DNA from: Methylopumilus universalis
Lineage (GTDB): Bacteria > Pseudomonadota > Gammaproteobacteria > Burkholderiales > Methylophilaceae
Length of the DNA: 64,000 nt
NCBI RefSeq assembly: GCF_006363895.1
Contig: NZ_CP040953.1
Reading direction: 5' to 3' (one strand)
Translations under genes and position numbers: made by a program
Part shown: positions 1 through 8,527 of the stretch, in pieces
Position numbering within the stretch: position 1 is the first letter of the stretch
How the letters are laid out: the number at the start of each line of letters is the position of its first letter
Notes under the pieces: generated by a model
The model's input: only the letters and a program-made list of their open reading frames with translations
The model's database searches: none
What the model was told of the DNA's origin: nothing

Positions 1-1116
1 AAGTATGCCAGCAGCCTCCGACCATCCCATATGCCTTAACATCATTTCAGCCGAAAGAATCAGAGAGCTGGGATTGGCAATTTTTTTACCCGCAATGCTT
101 GGGGCGGTGCCATGGGTAGCTTCAAAAATAACAGTCGAATCTGATAAATTAGCACCTGGGGCAATGCCAATGCCTCCCACTTGCGCTGCTAATGCGTCCG
201 AAATATAGTCCCCGTTAAGATTAAGTGTAGCTACAACATCGTATTCGTTAGGGTGCAGTAAAATTTCTTGCAAAAAAGCATCAGCAATGCAATCTTTGAT
301 GATGAGGCCGTTATCACATTTAAAACCAGACTTTCCTTCAATAGCTTTGGCACCAAACTCATCTCGTGCTAATTCATATCCCCATTCTTTAAATCCACCT
401 TCAGTAAATTTCATGATGTTGCCTTTATGTACGAGCGTGACCGATTTCTTTTTATGCTCAATAGCATATTCAATAGCTTTTTTTATTAGCCTTTGGCTTC
501 CTTCTTTAGAAACAGGTTTAATTCCTATCGCTGTTGATTCAGGGAAGCGAATTTTATTTTTAAAGCCCAACTCCGAAATCAATTGAATAATTTTCTTTGA
601 TTCCTCAGAGCAGGCCTGCCATTCAATCCCTGCGTAAATATCCTCTGTATTTTCTCTAAAAATAACCATATTAGTTTTTTCAGGATTTTTTAGGGGGCTT
701 GGCACGCCATCAAAGTATTCAATGGGTCTTAAGCAAACATAAAGATCAAGCCCTTGTCTTAATGCTACATTAAGTGATCTGATGCCACCACTTACGGGCG
801 TTGTGAGGGGGCCTTTAATAGATACAACATACTCCTTCATAGCATCAAGAGTTTCTTGAGGTAGCCATGTATCTTTATCGTATGTTTTTGTAGCCTTTTC
901 TCCAGCATAAATTTCCATCCAAGCAATTTCTTTTTGACCGTTATAAGCTTTTAAAACAGCTTGATTGACGACTTTAAGCATTGCCGGTGTAATGTCGACA
1001 CCGATGCCATCGCCTTCAATAAATGGGATAATGGGACGGTCTGGAACATTCAAAGTTGAATTTGAGTTAACAGTAATTTTTGATGCATTTTTTGGAAGAT
1101 TAATTTTGTTAAGCAT
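1..1116 (-). CDS. icd: isocitrate dehydrogenase, 3' end beyond window
   Basis: Oxidative decarboxylation of isocitrate to 2-oxoglutarate in the cytosolic TCA branch. The minus strand reads open from an ATG at 1116 to the window edge, giving 372 codons; E. coli Icd has 416, so roughly 45 C-terminal residues are missing. Visible hallmarks are IEGDGIG near residues 33-39, the isocitrate-binding run SLNVALRQGLD, RENTEDIYAG with the catalytic Tyr, and HGTAP at 335-339. A GTGAG ribosome site lies 5 bases before the ATG, and the N-terminus matches the family start. Odd: at the positions equivalent to E. coli Lys344, Tyr345 and Val351 it has Ser, Ile and Ala, which resembles NAD-using enzymes rather than NADP-using ones. 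Only 20 bases separate it from divergent rluE. Confidence 0.96.
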   Translation of the reverse strand, partial: MLNKINLPKNASKITVNSNSTLNVPDRPIIPFIEGDGIGVDITPAMLKVVNQAVLKAYNGQKEIAWMEIYAGEKATKTYDKDTWLPQETLDAMKEYVVSIKGPLTTPVSGGIRSLNVALRQGLDLYVCLRPIEYFDGVPSPLKNPEKTNMVIFRENTEDIYAGIEWQACSEESKKIIQLISELGFKNKIRFPESTAIGIKPVSKEGSQRLIKKAIEYAIEHKKKSVTLVHKGNIMKFTEGGFKEWGYELARDEFGAKAIEGKSGFKCDNGLIIKDCIADAFLQEILLHPNEYDVVATLNLNGDYISDALAAQVGGIGIAPGANLSDSTVIFEATHGTAPSIAGKKIANPSSLILSAEMMLRHMGWSEAAGIL

Positions 1117-1136
1117 TCATACTCACTTTTATTTTA

Positions 1137-1673
1137 ATGAAAATATTATTTAACAAGCCTTATGGTGTGGTTTGTCAGTTTAGTAAGCATGACAACCATA
1201 AAACTTTAAAAGATTTTATTCCAATACCTAATGTTTATCCTGCTGGAAGGCTTGACACAGATAGTGAAGGTTTAATTATTCTAACTGATGATGGGATATT
1301 TCAACATCAAATTAGTGATCCAAAATACAAAATGCAAAAAAATTATTGGGTTCAGGTTGAGGGTGCTCCGAAAGATAGTGATTTGGAGGAATTAAGGAAA
1401 GGCGTTGATTTGGGAGATTTTAAAACATTACCAGCAGAGGTAAAAATGATAAATGAACCCGCAATATTATGGGAAAGAATACCGCCGATTAGAGAGAGAA
1501 AAATGATTCCCACAACTTGGCTAGAAATTAAAATATCTGAAGGTAAAAATCGCCAAGTGAGAAGAATGACCGGAAAAATTGGATACCCCACCCTAAGATT
1601 AATTCGTTTTGCGATTGGGACTTATAAATTAGATGAATTAGATCCTGGTACCTATAAAATTATCCATGAATAA
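1137..1673 (+). CDS. rluE: 23S rRNA pseudouridine(2457) synthase RluE
   Basis: RsuA/RluB/RluE-family pseudouridine synthase; RluE modifies U2457 of 23S rRNA. The 178-residue protein has no S4 domain, starts directly with the catalytic-domain FNKPYGV segment, and carries GRLDTDSEGL at 37-46, with Asp40 as the expected nucleophile. KNRQVRRM near residue 130 is the usual second family motif. Length and the missing S4 domain favour RluE over RluB or RsuA. No convincing ribosome-binding site precedes the ATG, and any promoter must lie in the 20-base gap or inside icd, which is transcribed away from it. The adjacent icd gene is common in proteobacteria. Confidence 0.9.
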   Translation: MKILFNKPYGVVCQFSKHDNHKTLKDFIPIPNVYPAGRLDTDSEGLIILTDDGIFQHQISDPKYKMQKNYWVQVEGAPKDSDLEELRKGVDLGDFKTLPAEVKMINEPAILWERIPPIRERKMIPTTWLEIKISEGKNRQVRRMTGKIGYPTLRLIRFAIGTYKLDELDPGTYKIIHE

Positions 1674-1783
1674 AAAATTAATTTTAATTCAGCCTTTAAG
1701 GGCTGCGGATTAAAGGATTTGCTATTCCATTAATAAGTAACCGATTATGATAAAATTTAACTACATTTATAAGAAGCATCTCT

Positions 1784-2869
1784 ATGTCAGGTAATACTCT
1801 AGGTACATTATTTACACTCACTTCTTTTGGTGAATCCCATGGCGCCGCTATAGGCGGTATTGTAGACGGATGTCCACCAGGATTAGATTTGTCGGAAGAA
1901 GATTTGCAAATAGACTTGGATCGAAGAAAACCTGGTACCTCAAAGCATGTGACTCAGCGCAACGAAGAAGATAAGGTTGAGATTTTATCTGGTGTATTTG
2001 AAGGCAAAACTACAGGTGCACCTATAGGCTTTATTATTAGAAATACAGATCAACGTAGTCAAGATTACTCAAAAATTAAAGATGTATTTCGCCCCGGACA
2101 CGCAGATTATACTTATGCTCATAAATATGGCCTAAGAGACTATAGAGGCGGAGGAAGATCAAGCGCTAGGGAGACGGCGGTAAGGGTTGCTGCTGGTGCC
2201 ATAGCTAAAAAATGGCTTCTTAAAAAATATGGGATAAAAATTCGTGCTTATTTAAGCCAAATGGGGACTGTTAATATTCCATTTAAAAAGTGGGAAGATG
2301 TAAATCAAAATCCATTTTTTTGTCCTAATCTTGATCAAGTACCTGAGTTGGAAAAATATTTAGATAGCATTCGTGCCGATAGAGATTCTGTAGGCGCAAA
2401 AATTACTGTAGTTGCTGAGAATTTACCTGTGGGCTTGGGTGAGCCAGTTTTTGGAAGATTAGACGCTGAAATTGCTTATGCAATGATGAGTATAAATGCT
2501 GTAAAAGGTGTTGATATTGGCGAAGGCTTCGGCTCGGTCATTCAAAAAGGAAGTGAGCATGGTGATGAACTAACACCACAAGGCTTTTTAACAAATAATG
2601 CAGGTGGTATTTTAGGGGGTATTTCCACTGGGCAGCCTATTATTGCTCATGTCGCTTTTAAGCCAACTTCAAGCATTCCTCAAGATAGAAAATCAATCAA
2701 CACAAAAGGTGAAGCCGTTCTTATGCAAACAACAGGCCGTCACGATCCTTGTGTTGCCATTAGAGCAACACCTATCGTTGAAGCTATGTTGGCTTTGGTT
2801 ATTATCGATCAAGCATTAAGGCATCGAGCTCAAAACGCCGATGTAATTCCACATACACCTAAAATTTAG
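1784..2869 (+). CDS. aroC: chorismate synthase
   Basis: Last step of the shikimate pathway: 5-enolpyruvylshikimate-3-phosphate to chorismate, using reduced FMN. The 361 residues equal the length of E. coli AroC. Family signatures are GESHG near residue 17, the RPGHADYTY segment, RGGGRSSARET, GGISTGQ and the C-terminal RHDP region. A TATGAT hexamer at 1746-1751 could be its -10 element, with no good -35. The stop codon shares its last base with the GTG start of the following transporter gene, so the two are probably translationally coupled. Confidence 0.97.
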   Translation: MSGNTLGTLFTLTSFGESHGAAIGGIVDGCPPGLDLSEEDLQIDLDRRKPGTSKHVTQRNEEDKVEILSGVFEGKTTGAPIGFIIRNTDQRSQDYSKIKDVFRPGHADYTYAHKYGLRDYRGGGRSSARETAVRVAAGAIAKKWLLKKYGIKIRAYLSQMGTVNIPFKKWEDVNQNPFFCPNLDQVPELEKYLDSIRADRDSVGAKITVVAENLPVGLGEPVFGRLDAEIAYAMMSINAVKGVDIGEGFGSVIQKGSEHGDELTPQGFLTNNAGGILGGISTGQPIIAHVAFKPTSSIPQDRKSINTKGEAVLMQTTGRHDPCVAIRATPIVEAMLALVIIDQALRHRAQNADVIPHTPKI

Positions 2870-4038
2870 TGAGTTCTAGTCACAATCTTCATTGGCGTTT
2901 ATCACGCTTTTATTTTTTTTATTATTTCTTCGTAGGTTCTTTCGTCCCTTACTGGGGAATTTATTTACAATCAGAAAATTTTTCACCCTCTAGAATTGGC
3001 ATTCTTCTCTCTTTGTTCCAAATCAGCCGCATCGTTGCTCCTAATTTTTGGGGTTGGCTAGCTGACCATACAGGCCATCGAGTTAAATGGATAAAGCTCA
3101 CATCATTTTTAGGCCTCATAGGGTTTATCGGTGTTTTTTGGGCTAAGGGATTCTTTTGGATCTTTTTAGTAATGTCAGCATTAAGTTTATTTACGAGCTC
3201 AACATTGCCACTTGCCGAATCTTTAACTCTTGCACATTTAGCAACTACAGATGGTCATTACAGCAGAATAAGACTATGGGGATCAATCGGATTTATTGTA
3301 GCCTCCTTATTCTTAGGGTATTTAATAGATCTTCAAGGCATTAATATTTTATTGTGGGTTTTATTGATAGCTCAAGCTATTATATTTTTCTTATCAAATA
3401 CTATTCCTGAAACTCAAGAGATTCACCATAAAAAAAACCATGTACCTATTTGGAAGATTATCAAAACACCATCTGTAGTGGCACTTTTAATCGGATGCAC
3501 TCTAATGGTTTCAGCGCATGGAGTGCTTTATAATTTTTATTCAATTTACCTAAAGGAACATGGATATAGCAGTGCTACCATAGGATGGCTTTGGGCAGTT
3601 GGTGTCATTTGTGAAATTTTGATTTTTATGTTGATGCCAAAAATTTTACGTCGCTATTCACTTAAAACAATTCTACTGATGAGTTTATTTTTAGGTGTGA
3701 TTCGATTTATTCTAATCGGAGCCTCTCCTGATCGCTTATATTTATTATTCATTGCACAAATGTTTCATGCTGCAACTTTTGGAAGTTTTCATGCAGCATC
3801 AATTGAAGTTATCGCTTACTTTTTTAAAGGACGAAATCAAACAAGGGGACAGGCAATTTATAATAGCGTAGCTTATGGCATTGGTGGAACCGTTGGAGGA
3901 TTGGGAGGTGGTTATTTAATACAATATCTTGGCGGTCAGATTGGATTTATGATTGCCGCTATATCACCACTGATTGGATTTATGGTGATTTGGTTTGGAT
4001 TAAAACTAGAAATTAAAGGCAAAAAAATATTTGGATAG
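2869..4038 (+). CDS. MFS transporter, HcaT/LacY-like family
   Basis: Inner-membrane major facilitator protein of 389 residues with about 12 hydrophobic helices. The N-terminus (FYFFYYFFVGSFVPYWGIYL) and the DHTGHRVKW loop between helices 2 and 3 resemble the MFS_1-like group that includes the 3-phenylpropionate permease HcaT. The substrate cannot be told from sequence. It begins with GTG at 2869, sharing one base with the aroC stop, which makes re-initiation after aroC the likely translation route. It ends 16 bases from convergent folE2 with no obvious terminator between them. Confidence 0.8.
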   Translation: MSSSHNLHWRLSRFYFFYYFFVGSFVPYWGIYLQSENFSPSRIGILLSLFQISRIVAPNFWGWLADHTGHRVKWIKLTSFLGLIGFIGVFWAKGFFWIFLVMSALSLFTSSTLPLAESLTLAHLATTDGHYSRIRLWGSIGFIVASLFLGYLIDLQGINILLWVLLIAQAIIFFLSNTIPETQEIHHKKNHVPIWKIIKTPSVVALLIGCTLMVSAHGVLYNFYSIYLKEHGYSSATIGWLWAVGVICEILIFMLMPKILRRYSLKTILLMSLFLGVIRFILIGASPDRLYLLFIAQMFHAATFGSFHAASIEVIAYFFKGRNQTRGQAIYNSVAYGIGGTVGGLGGGYLIQYLGGQIGFMIAAISPLIGFMVIWFGLKLEIKGKKIFG

Positions 4039-4054
4039 GTTGATTTAGCTGGGA

Positions 4055-4846
4055 CTACCCTTCAATCAATGCGTAGGCTGAATGATTATGAATAGATTCA
4101 AAGTTTTCAGATTCCACAATGAAGTGATCAACTCTTTTCTCTAGTTTTAATTGAGCCGCTACATCTCTTACCATATCTTCTACAAATTTAGGATTGTCGT
4201 AAGCTTTTTCAGTTACATATTTTTCATCTGGTCTTTTTAGCAGACCATAAAGCTCGGATGATGCCTGTTTTTCAATAAGCTCAATTATCTCTTCTACCCA
4301 AATAAATTTGTTAATTTCAGCTGTAACCGTAACATGGGATCTTTGATTATGTGCACCATAATCTGAAATTTTCTTTGAGCACGGACAAAGGCTTGTCACT
4401 GGAACAACGACTTTGATTGTATTTTTGAATTTTCCATCAACAATTTTCCCAATAAAACTTACCTCATAATCTAAAAGACTTTTTACCCCAGAAACAGGAG
4501 CGGTTTTATTAATGAAATATGGAAATGTCATTTCGACATCGCATGATTTAGACTCAAGTCGCTTAATCATTTCTCTTAAGATATTTTCAAAAGACTCAAC
4601 AGAGATTTCTCGCTCATTCATGTTTAAGATCTCGACAAATCTAGACATGTGCGTGCCTTTAAAATTGTGCGGCAAATATACATACATATTGAATGTTGCA
4701 ATAGTATGTTGAGCGCCACCCGTTTTATCTTTTACCAGTACAGGATGTTTTATAGATTTAATGCCAACTTTGTCAATATCCAAACTCCTTAAATCAGGGG
4801 AGTTTTGAACGTCTTCAATAGGGCAGATGTGGTCGCTTGTAGTCAT
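4055..4846 (-). CDS. folE2: GTP cyclohydrolase FolE2 (type IB)
   Basis: Converts GTP to 7,8-dihydroneopterin triphosphate, the first step of folate synthesis. The 263-residue protein is the COG1469 FolE2 type rather than FolE. It contains GAQHTIATFNMYVYLP near 44-59, the SLCPCSK motif with Cys154 (probable catalytic residue) and Cys156, and the HNQRSHV segment. FolE2 enzymes are known to be less strictly zinc-dependent than FolE. It lies 35 bases downstream of dxs on the same strand and is probably the last gene of the xseB-ispA-dxs unit. Confidence 0.93.
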   Translation of the reverse strand: MTTSDHICPIEDVQNSPDLRSLDIDKVGIKSIKHPVLVKDKTGGAQHTIATFNMYVYLPHNFKGTHMSRFVEILNMNEREISVESFENILREMIKRLESKSCDVEMTFPYFINKTAPVSGVKSLLDYEVSFIGKIVDGKFKNTIKVVVPVTSLCPCSKKISDYGAHNQRSHVTVTAEINKFIWVEEIIELIEKQASSELYGLLKRPDEKYVTEKAYDNPKFVEDMVRDVAAQLKLEKRVDHFIVESENFESIHNHSAYALIEG

Positions 4847-4881
4847 AATAAAGAATTAAATAGTAATACTTGAGTGTAACA

Positions 4882-6720
4882 CTAGGTTAATTTTTTCTCA
4901 ATTGATTTAATAATAGATGCTGCATCTAAACCATATTTTTTACGTAACTGTTCCTGACCCCCTTGTTCGACAAACTTATCAGGCATGCCAATGCGAAGCG
5001 TTTGACATTTTAAATCATATTCACTGATGACTTCTAAAACAGCTGAACCAGCGCCACCGGATATTGTATTTTCTTCCAAGGTTACAAGAAGTTTATGTGA
5101 TGAGCCCAAATCTCTAATTAATTTAATATCGAGTGGTTTAATAAATCTCATATTCACGACAGTAGCATTAATTTTGTCTCCAGCTTTTAAAGCTTCCTCT
5201 AACATATTACCAAAAGCCAATAATGCAATGGTGCGACCTTTTCTTATAACTTCAGCTTTACCAATGGGAATAGCTGTCATTTTAGATTTAATAGCAGATC
5301 CTGGACCTGGACCTCTTGGATAACGAACCACTGAAATACCTTTGAATTTAAATCCGGTAAAAAGCATTTGCCGACATTCATTTTCATTGCTTGGCGCCAT
5401 AATAAGAATGTTCGGAATACACCTTAGGAACGATAAATCGAAACTTCCTGAATGTGTCGGGCCATCTTGCCCTACAATGCCAGCCCTATCTATTGCAAAA
5501 AGCATTGGAATGTTTTGCAATGCAACATCATGTATTAATTGATCATAAGCTCTTTGAAGAAAGGTTGAGTAAATAGCAATTACAGGTTTGTAATTTTCAC
5601 AGGCAAGCCCAGCCGCAAAAGTTATTGCATGTTGTTCTGCAATGCCTACATCAAAAAAACGATCAGGAAATTTTTCAGAAAATTTATTTAGACCAGATCC
5701 ATCTAACATAGCGGGGGTAATAGCACATAGCTTTTTATCAATCATGGCCATGTCAACAATCCAATCCCCGAAGACATCGGTATAAGTAGCCTTTTTTATT
5801 TTTAATGGCTGAGCGCCATCACTTAAGCTGAATTGACCTACACCATGGAATTTATTGGGATCAGTCTCTGCAGGCTCATAACCAAATCCTTTTTGCGTTG
5901 CCACATGAAGGAGCTGCGGCCCTTGAAGTGCCTTAAGATTATTTAGGGTATCAACCAGCGCGTTAAGATCGTGACCATCAATAGGGCCAATATAGTTAAA
6001 CCCAAACTCCTCAAATAAAGTGCCTGGAATTACCATGCCCTTCATATGTTCTTCAGCACGCTTTGCAAATTCAAGCATAGGAGGAATGGCTGATAAAACT
6101 GCCTTACTCGAACGTTTAATACTTCCATAAAGATTGCCTGACATGAGCTTTGCTAGATAGTTATTAAGCGCACCTACGTTTTTAGAAATTGACATATCAT
6201 TGTCGTTTAAAATGACCAAGATATTATTTTTTGAGTCGCCAGCATTATTAAGGCCTTCAAAAGCCATGCCGGCAGTCATGGCGCCATCCCCAATAATTGC
6301 AATTGCTTTGTGATCTAAATTTTTCTTTTTAAGAGCTTCGGCCATGCCTAAAGCAGCTGAAATTGAAGTGCTTGAGTGGCCAGTCCCAAAAATATCATAA
6401 GCACTTTCTGATATTTTTGGGAAACCTGAAATTCCATCCAAAGCTCTTAAAGAGCCCATTTTCTTTTTTCTGCCGGTCAGAATTTTATGGGGGTAAGTTT
6501 GATGCCCAACATCCCATATAAATTTATCTTGAGGACAATCAAAAACATAATGGAGTGCTACAGTAAGTTCAATAACACCTAGATTTGATGAAAGATGACC
6601 ACCTGTTTTTGAAACGCTTTCGATAATAAAATCTCTCATCTCATCACATAATGTAACAAGCTCGCTGCGACTAAGTTTTTTTAAATCTTTTGGTGAGTTA
6701 ATTTTATCAAGGAGGTTCAT
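4882..6720 (-). CDS. dxs: 1-deoxy-D-xylulose-5-phosphate synthase
   Basis: Thiamine-diphosphate enzyme joining pyruvate and glyceraldehyde-3-phosphate, the entry step of the MEP isoprenoid pathway. At 612 residues it is close to E. coli Dxs (620). Seen in order are HLSSNLGVIELT, the DVGHQTYPHKILTGR segment, the GDGAMTAGMAFEGLNNAG cofactor motif with GDG and NN, and the transketolase-like DRAGIVGQDGPTHSG with its active-site His. It starts one base after the ispA stop, so the genes are co-transcribed and probably coupled, placing the MEP entry enzyme beside the prenyl-chain elongase. Confidence 0.97.
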   Translation of the reverse strand: MNLLDKINSPKDLKKLSRSELVTLCDEMRDFIIESVSKTGGHLSSNLGVIELTVALHYVFDCPQDKFIWDVGHQTYPHKILTGRKKKMGSLRALDGISGFPKISESAYDIFGTGHSSTSISAALGMAEALKKKNLDHKAIAIIGDGAMTAGMAFEGLNNAGDSKNNILVILNDNDMSISKNVGALNNYLAKLMSGNLYGSIKRSSKAVLSAIPPMLEFAKRAEEHMKGMVIPGTLFEEFGFNYIGPIDGHDLNALVDTLNNLKALQGPQLLHVATQKGFGYEPAETDPNKFHGVGQFSLSDGAQPLKIKKATYTDVFGDWIVDMAMIDKKLCAITPAMLDGSGLNKFSEKFPDRFFDVGIAEQHAITFAAGLACENYKPVIAIYSTFLQRAYDQLIHDVALQNIPMLFAIDRAGIVGQDGPTHSGSFDLSFLRCIPNILIMAPSNENECRQMLFTGFKFKGISVVRYPRGPGPGSAIKSKMTAIPIGKAEVIRKGRTIALLAFGNMLEEALKAGDKINATVVNMRFIKPLDIKLIRDLGSSHKLLVTLEENTISGGAGSAVLEVISEYDLKCQTLRIGMPDKFVEQGGQEQLRKKYGLDAASIIKSIEKKLT

Positions 6721-6721
6721 G

Positions 6722-7609
6722 TCAGTGTGATCGTGTCATTATTAATTCAGCCATACTAGACAAATAATAAGCCTTGTCACCAAAAGGCCTAATTGCCGTT
6801 AAAGCTTCTTCATAATATTTAGCGGCTAATTCTTTTGATTTGGAAGTGCCTAATAAAGATAAAAAAGTAGCTTTATTATCTTTTTCATCCTTACCAGGTG
6901 TTTTACCTAGAGATTCTTGGCTTGCCTCTTTATCAAGAATATCATCTTTAATTTGAAACATAAGGCCAATTGATTTTGAATAAGTGTCTATTATATCTAG
7001 CGTATTTTTATCATAATTATTGGAAGCTAGCACTGCCGTCAGGCATGCGCTATTAATCAGAGCGCCAGTTTTAAATTGATGCATGATTATAAGTTCACCC
7101 AATGAGATTTTTTTGTTGGTATTATTAATATCTAAAGCCTGGCCTTTTGCCATACCTTCAATACCAATAGCATTAGAGAGTGTGTGAATAATTTTTAACT
7201 GATTTTCAGGTTTAATCTGAAGCGATGGTGAAGATAGAAGAGAAAAAGCAAGTGACTGCAACGAGTCTCCAACCAGAAGGGCGGTGCTTTCGCTAAACTT
7301 TTTATGGCAAGACAATTTTCCTCTTCTCAAATCGTCGTTATCCATGCAAGGCATATCATCATGCACTAAAGAGTACGCATGTATGAATTCTACAGCGCAT
7401 ATAATTTTTTCAATTGCATTTGGCGGCACTTCAACAATTTCAGCGATCGCAAGTATAAGTAATGAGCGCATTCTTTTTCCGCCGTTTAGAACGCTATATT
7501 TTATTGCTTCATTTAAATGAGTTTCATCGCTAGTTTGAGGCAAGTTTTTTTCAAGCAAAGATTCAACAAATGCTTGTTTCTGAGAAAGCCATTCATGAAA
7601 GTTACTCAT
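6722..7609 (-). CDS. ispA: farnesyl diphosphate synthase (polyprenyl synthetase)
   Basis: Condenses dimethylallyl and isopentenyl diphosphate to C15 farnesyl diphosphate, precursor of ubiquinone side chains and undecaprenyl lipid. The 295-residue protein has the first Asp-rich motif HDDMPCMDNDDLRRG near 83-97 and the second, FQIKDDILD, near residue 220. GGKRMR near 43-48 binds isopentenyl diphosphate. The start overlaps the end of xseB by 8 bases, which is typical of the xseB-ispA-dxs operon. Geranyl or geranylgeranyl chain length cannot be excluded from sequence alone, but context favours C15. Confidence 0.95.
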   Translation of the reverse strand: MSNFHEWLSQKQAFVESLLEKNLPQTSDETHLNEAIKYSVLNGGKRMRSLLILAIAEIVEVPPNAIEKIICAVEFIHAYSLVHDDMPCMDNDDLRRGKLSCHKKFSESTALLVGDSLQSLAFSLLSSPSLQIKPENQLKIIHTLSNAIGIEGMAKGQALDINNTNKKISLGELIIMHQFKTGALINSACLTAVLASNNYDKNTLDIIDTYSKSIGLMFQIKDDILDKEASQESLGKTPGKDEKDNKATFLSLLGTSKSKELAAKYYEEALTAIRPFGDKAYYLSSMAELIMTRSH

Positions 7610-7820
7610 TAGTAGGCTTGAATTTTTCGAGAGTGTTTTCTGCAGAAAGCACCAAAACTTTTTGCTCGATTTCTTTTAGGGAGTCTTGGCATGATTTAAG
7701 TAGAAGCATGCCTTTTTCATAAGATTTGATCGAATCTTCAAGTGCCATATCGCCTTGTTCCATTTTTGACACAATAGACTCAAGCTCTTTAAGATTTACT
7801 TCGAGTGAATTTTTATTCAT
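7602..7820 (-). CDS. xseB: exodeoxyribonuclease VII small subunit
   Basis: Small subunit of exonuclease VII, which degrades single-stranded DNA together with XseA; the large subunit is encoded in this window at 58471-59700. The protein has 72 residues, within the family's 60-90 range, and is one helical hairpin with the typical LKELESIVSKMEQGDMALEDS stretch. It overlaps ispA by 8 bases and starts 11 bases after the esterase gene, so all are probably one transcript. Confidence 0.93.
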   Translation of the reverse strand: MNKNSLEVNLKELESIVSKMEQGDMALEDSIKSYEKGMLLLKSCQDSLKEIEQKVLVLSAENTLEKFKPTNE

Positions 7821-7831
7821 AAAAATTATCT

Positions 7832-8479
7832 TTATTTGAATGTTTGGTTGAAGAAAGTTGATAAGTCATCGATTTCTTTTTCACATACCTCATGGCCCAT
7901 AGGGTATTTTTCAAAGTTTGCAGAATTAAACCTTGCTTTTAGCTTTTCAAATGAGCGGTCGGCAATTTGTATATCTATAACATTATCATATAGGCCATGA
8001 GCCATAAAGATTGGTATCTTAATTAAATCATCTTTTATAGATGATATAAGCTTGTCTTTTAAAGGAAGGTAGCCTGACAAGGCCACAATACCACCTAATT
8101 TTTTATCGTATTTTAATCCTAAGTAAAAACTCATTACCGCCCCTTGAGAAAAGCCTCCAATAATAATTTTTTCGGAAGGGATGCCCAGGGAAATTTGCTC
8201 TTCAATCAACTTTTGAATGATTAAACTTGATTTTTGCATCCCCAATTCATCTTCATCTTTTTCCAAAGATAGATCATACAAATCATACCAAGCCCTCATT
8301 TCTAAACCTTGGTTGATCGACACTGGCTGATAAGGGGCATGGGGCAGAATAAATCGAATTTCACTGAACTGCGATCTTTCGAAGATAGCTTTGAAATCAA
8401 ATCCATCAGCCCCTAGACCATGAAGAAATATGACTGAGCCTATGGGCGATTCAATAGAGTCAATAATAATGTGTGTCAT
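7832..8479 (-). CDS. alpha/beta-hydrolase, carboxylesterase/phospholipase family
   Basis: Cytosolic serine hydrolase of 215 residues in the Abhydrolase_2 family, related to P. fluorescens carboxylesterase II and E. coli YpfH. The triad is visible: Ser111 in GFSQG, Asp165 in HGLYDNV, and His196 in GHEVC. HGLGADGFDF near 20-29 forms the oxyanion-hole region. The natural ester is unknown. There is no signal peptide. A strong hairpin with a T-tract ends only a few bases before the ATG and leaves no Shine-Dalgarno sequence, so initiation here is unusual. It leads the xseB-ispA-dxs-folE2 run. Confidence 0.87.
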   Translation of the reverse strand: MTHIIIDSIESPIGSVIFLHGLGADGFDFKAIFERSQFSEIRFILPHAPYQPVSINQGLEMRAWYDLYDLSLEKDEDELGMQKSSLIIQKLIEEQISLGIPSEKIIIGGFSQGAVMSFYLGLKYDKKLGGIVALSGYLPLKDKLISSIKDDLIKIPIFMAHGLYDNVIDIQIADRSFEKLKARFNSANFEKYPMGHEVCEKEIDDLSTFFNQTFK

Positions 8480-8489
8480 AAATAAAAAA

Positions 8490-8508
8490 AGCAGAATTAA
8501 ATTCTGCT
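8490..8508 (-). terminator. hairpin terminator after the MxaD-like gene
   Basis: Perfect 8-base arms (AGCAGAAT / ATTCTGCT) enclose a 3-base loop, flanked by seven A on the left and a T run on the right, so it could act in either direction. On the minus strand it follows the MxaD-like gene and its T-tract runs almost into the start codon of the esterase gene. Confidence 0.8.
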
Positions 8509-8527
8509 TTTTTATACGTAAGTTATT

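Noticed and set aside
287..586. Plus-strand open frames inside icd (also 5-208 and 965-1153)
   Set aside because: They lie opposite the conserved icd frame and have no recognisable motifs.
1690..1705. Hairpin CAGCC/GGCTG between rluE and aroC
   Set aside because: Short 5-base stem and no T-tract on the plus strand, so terminator status is not supported.
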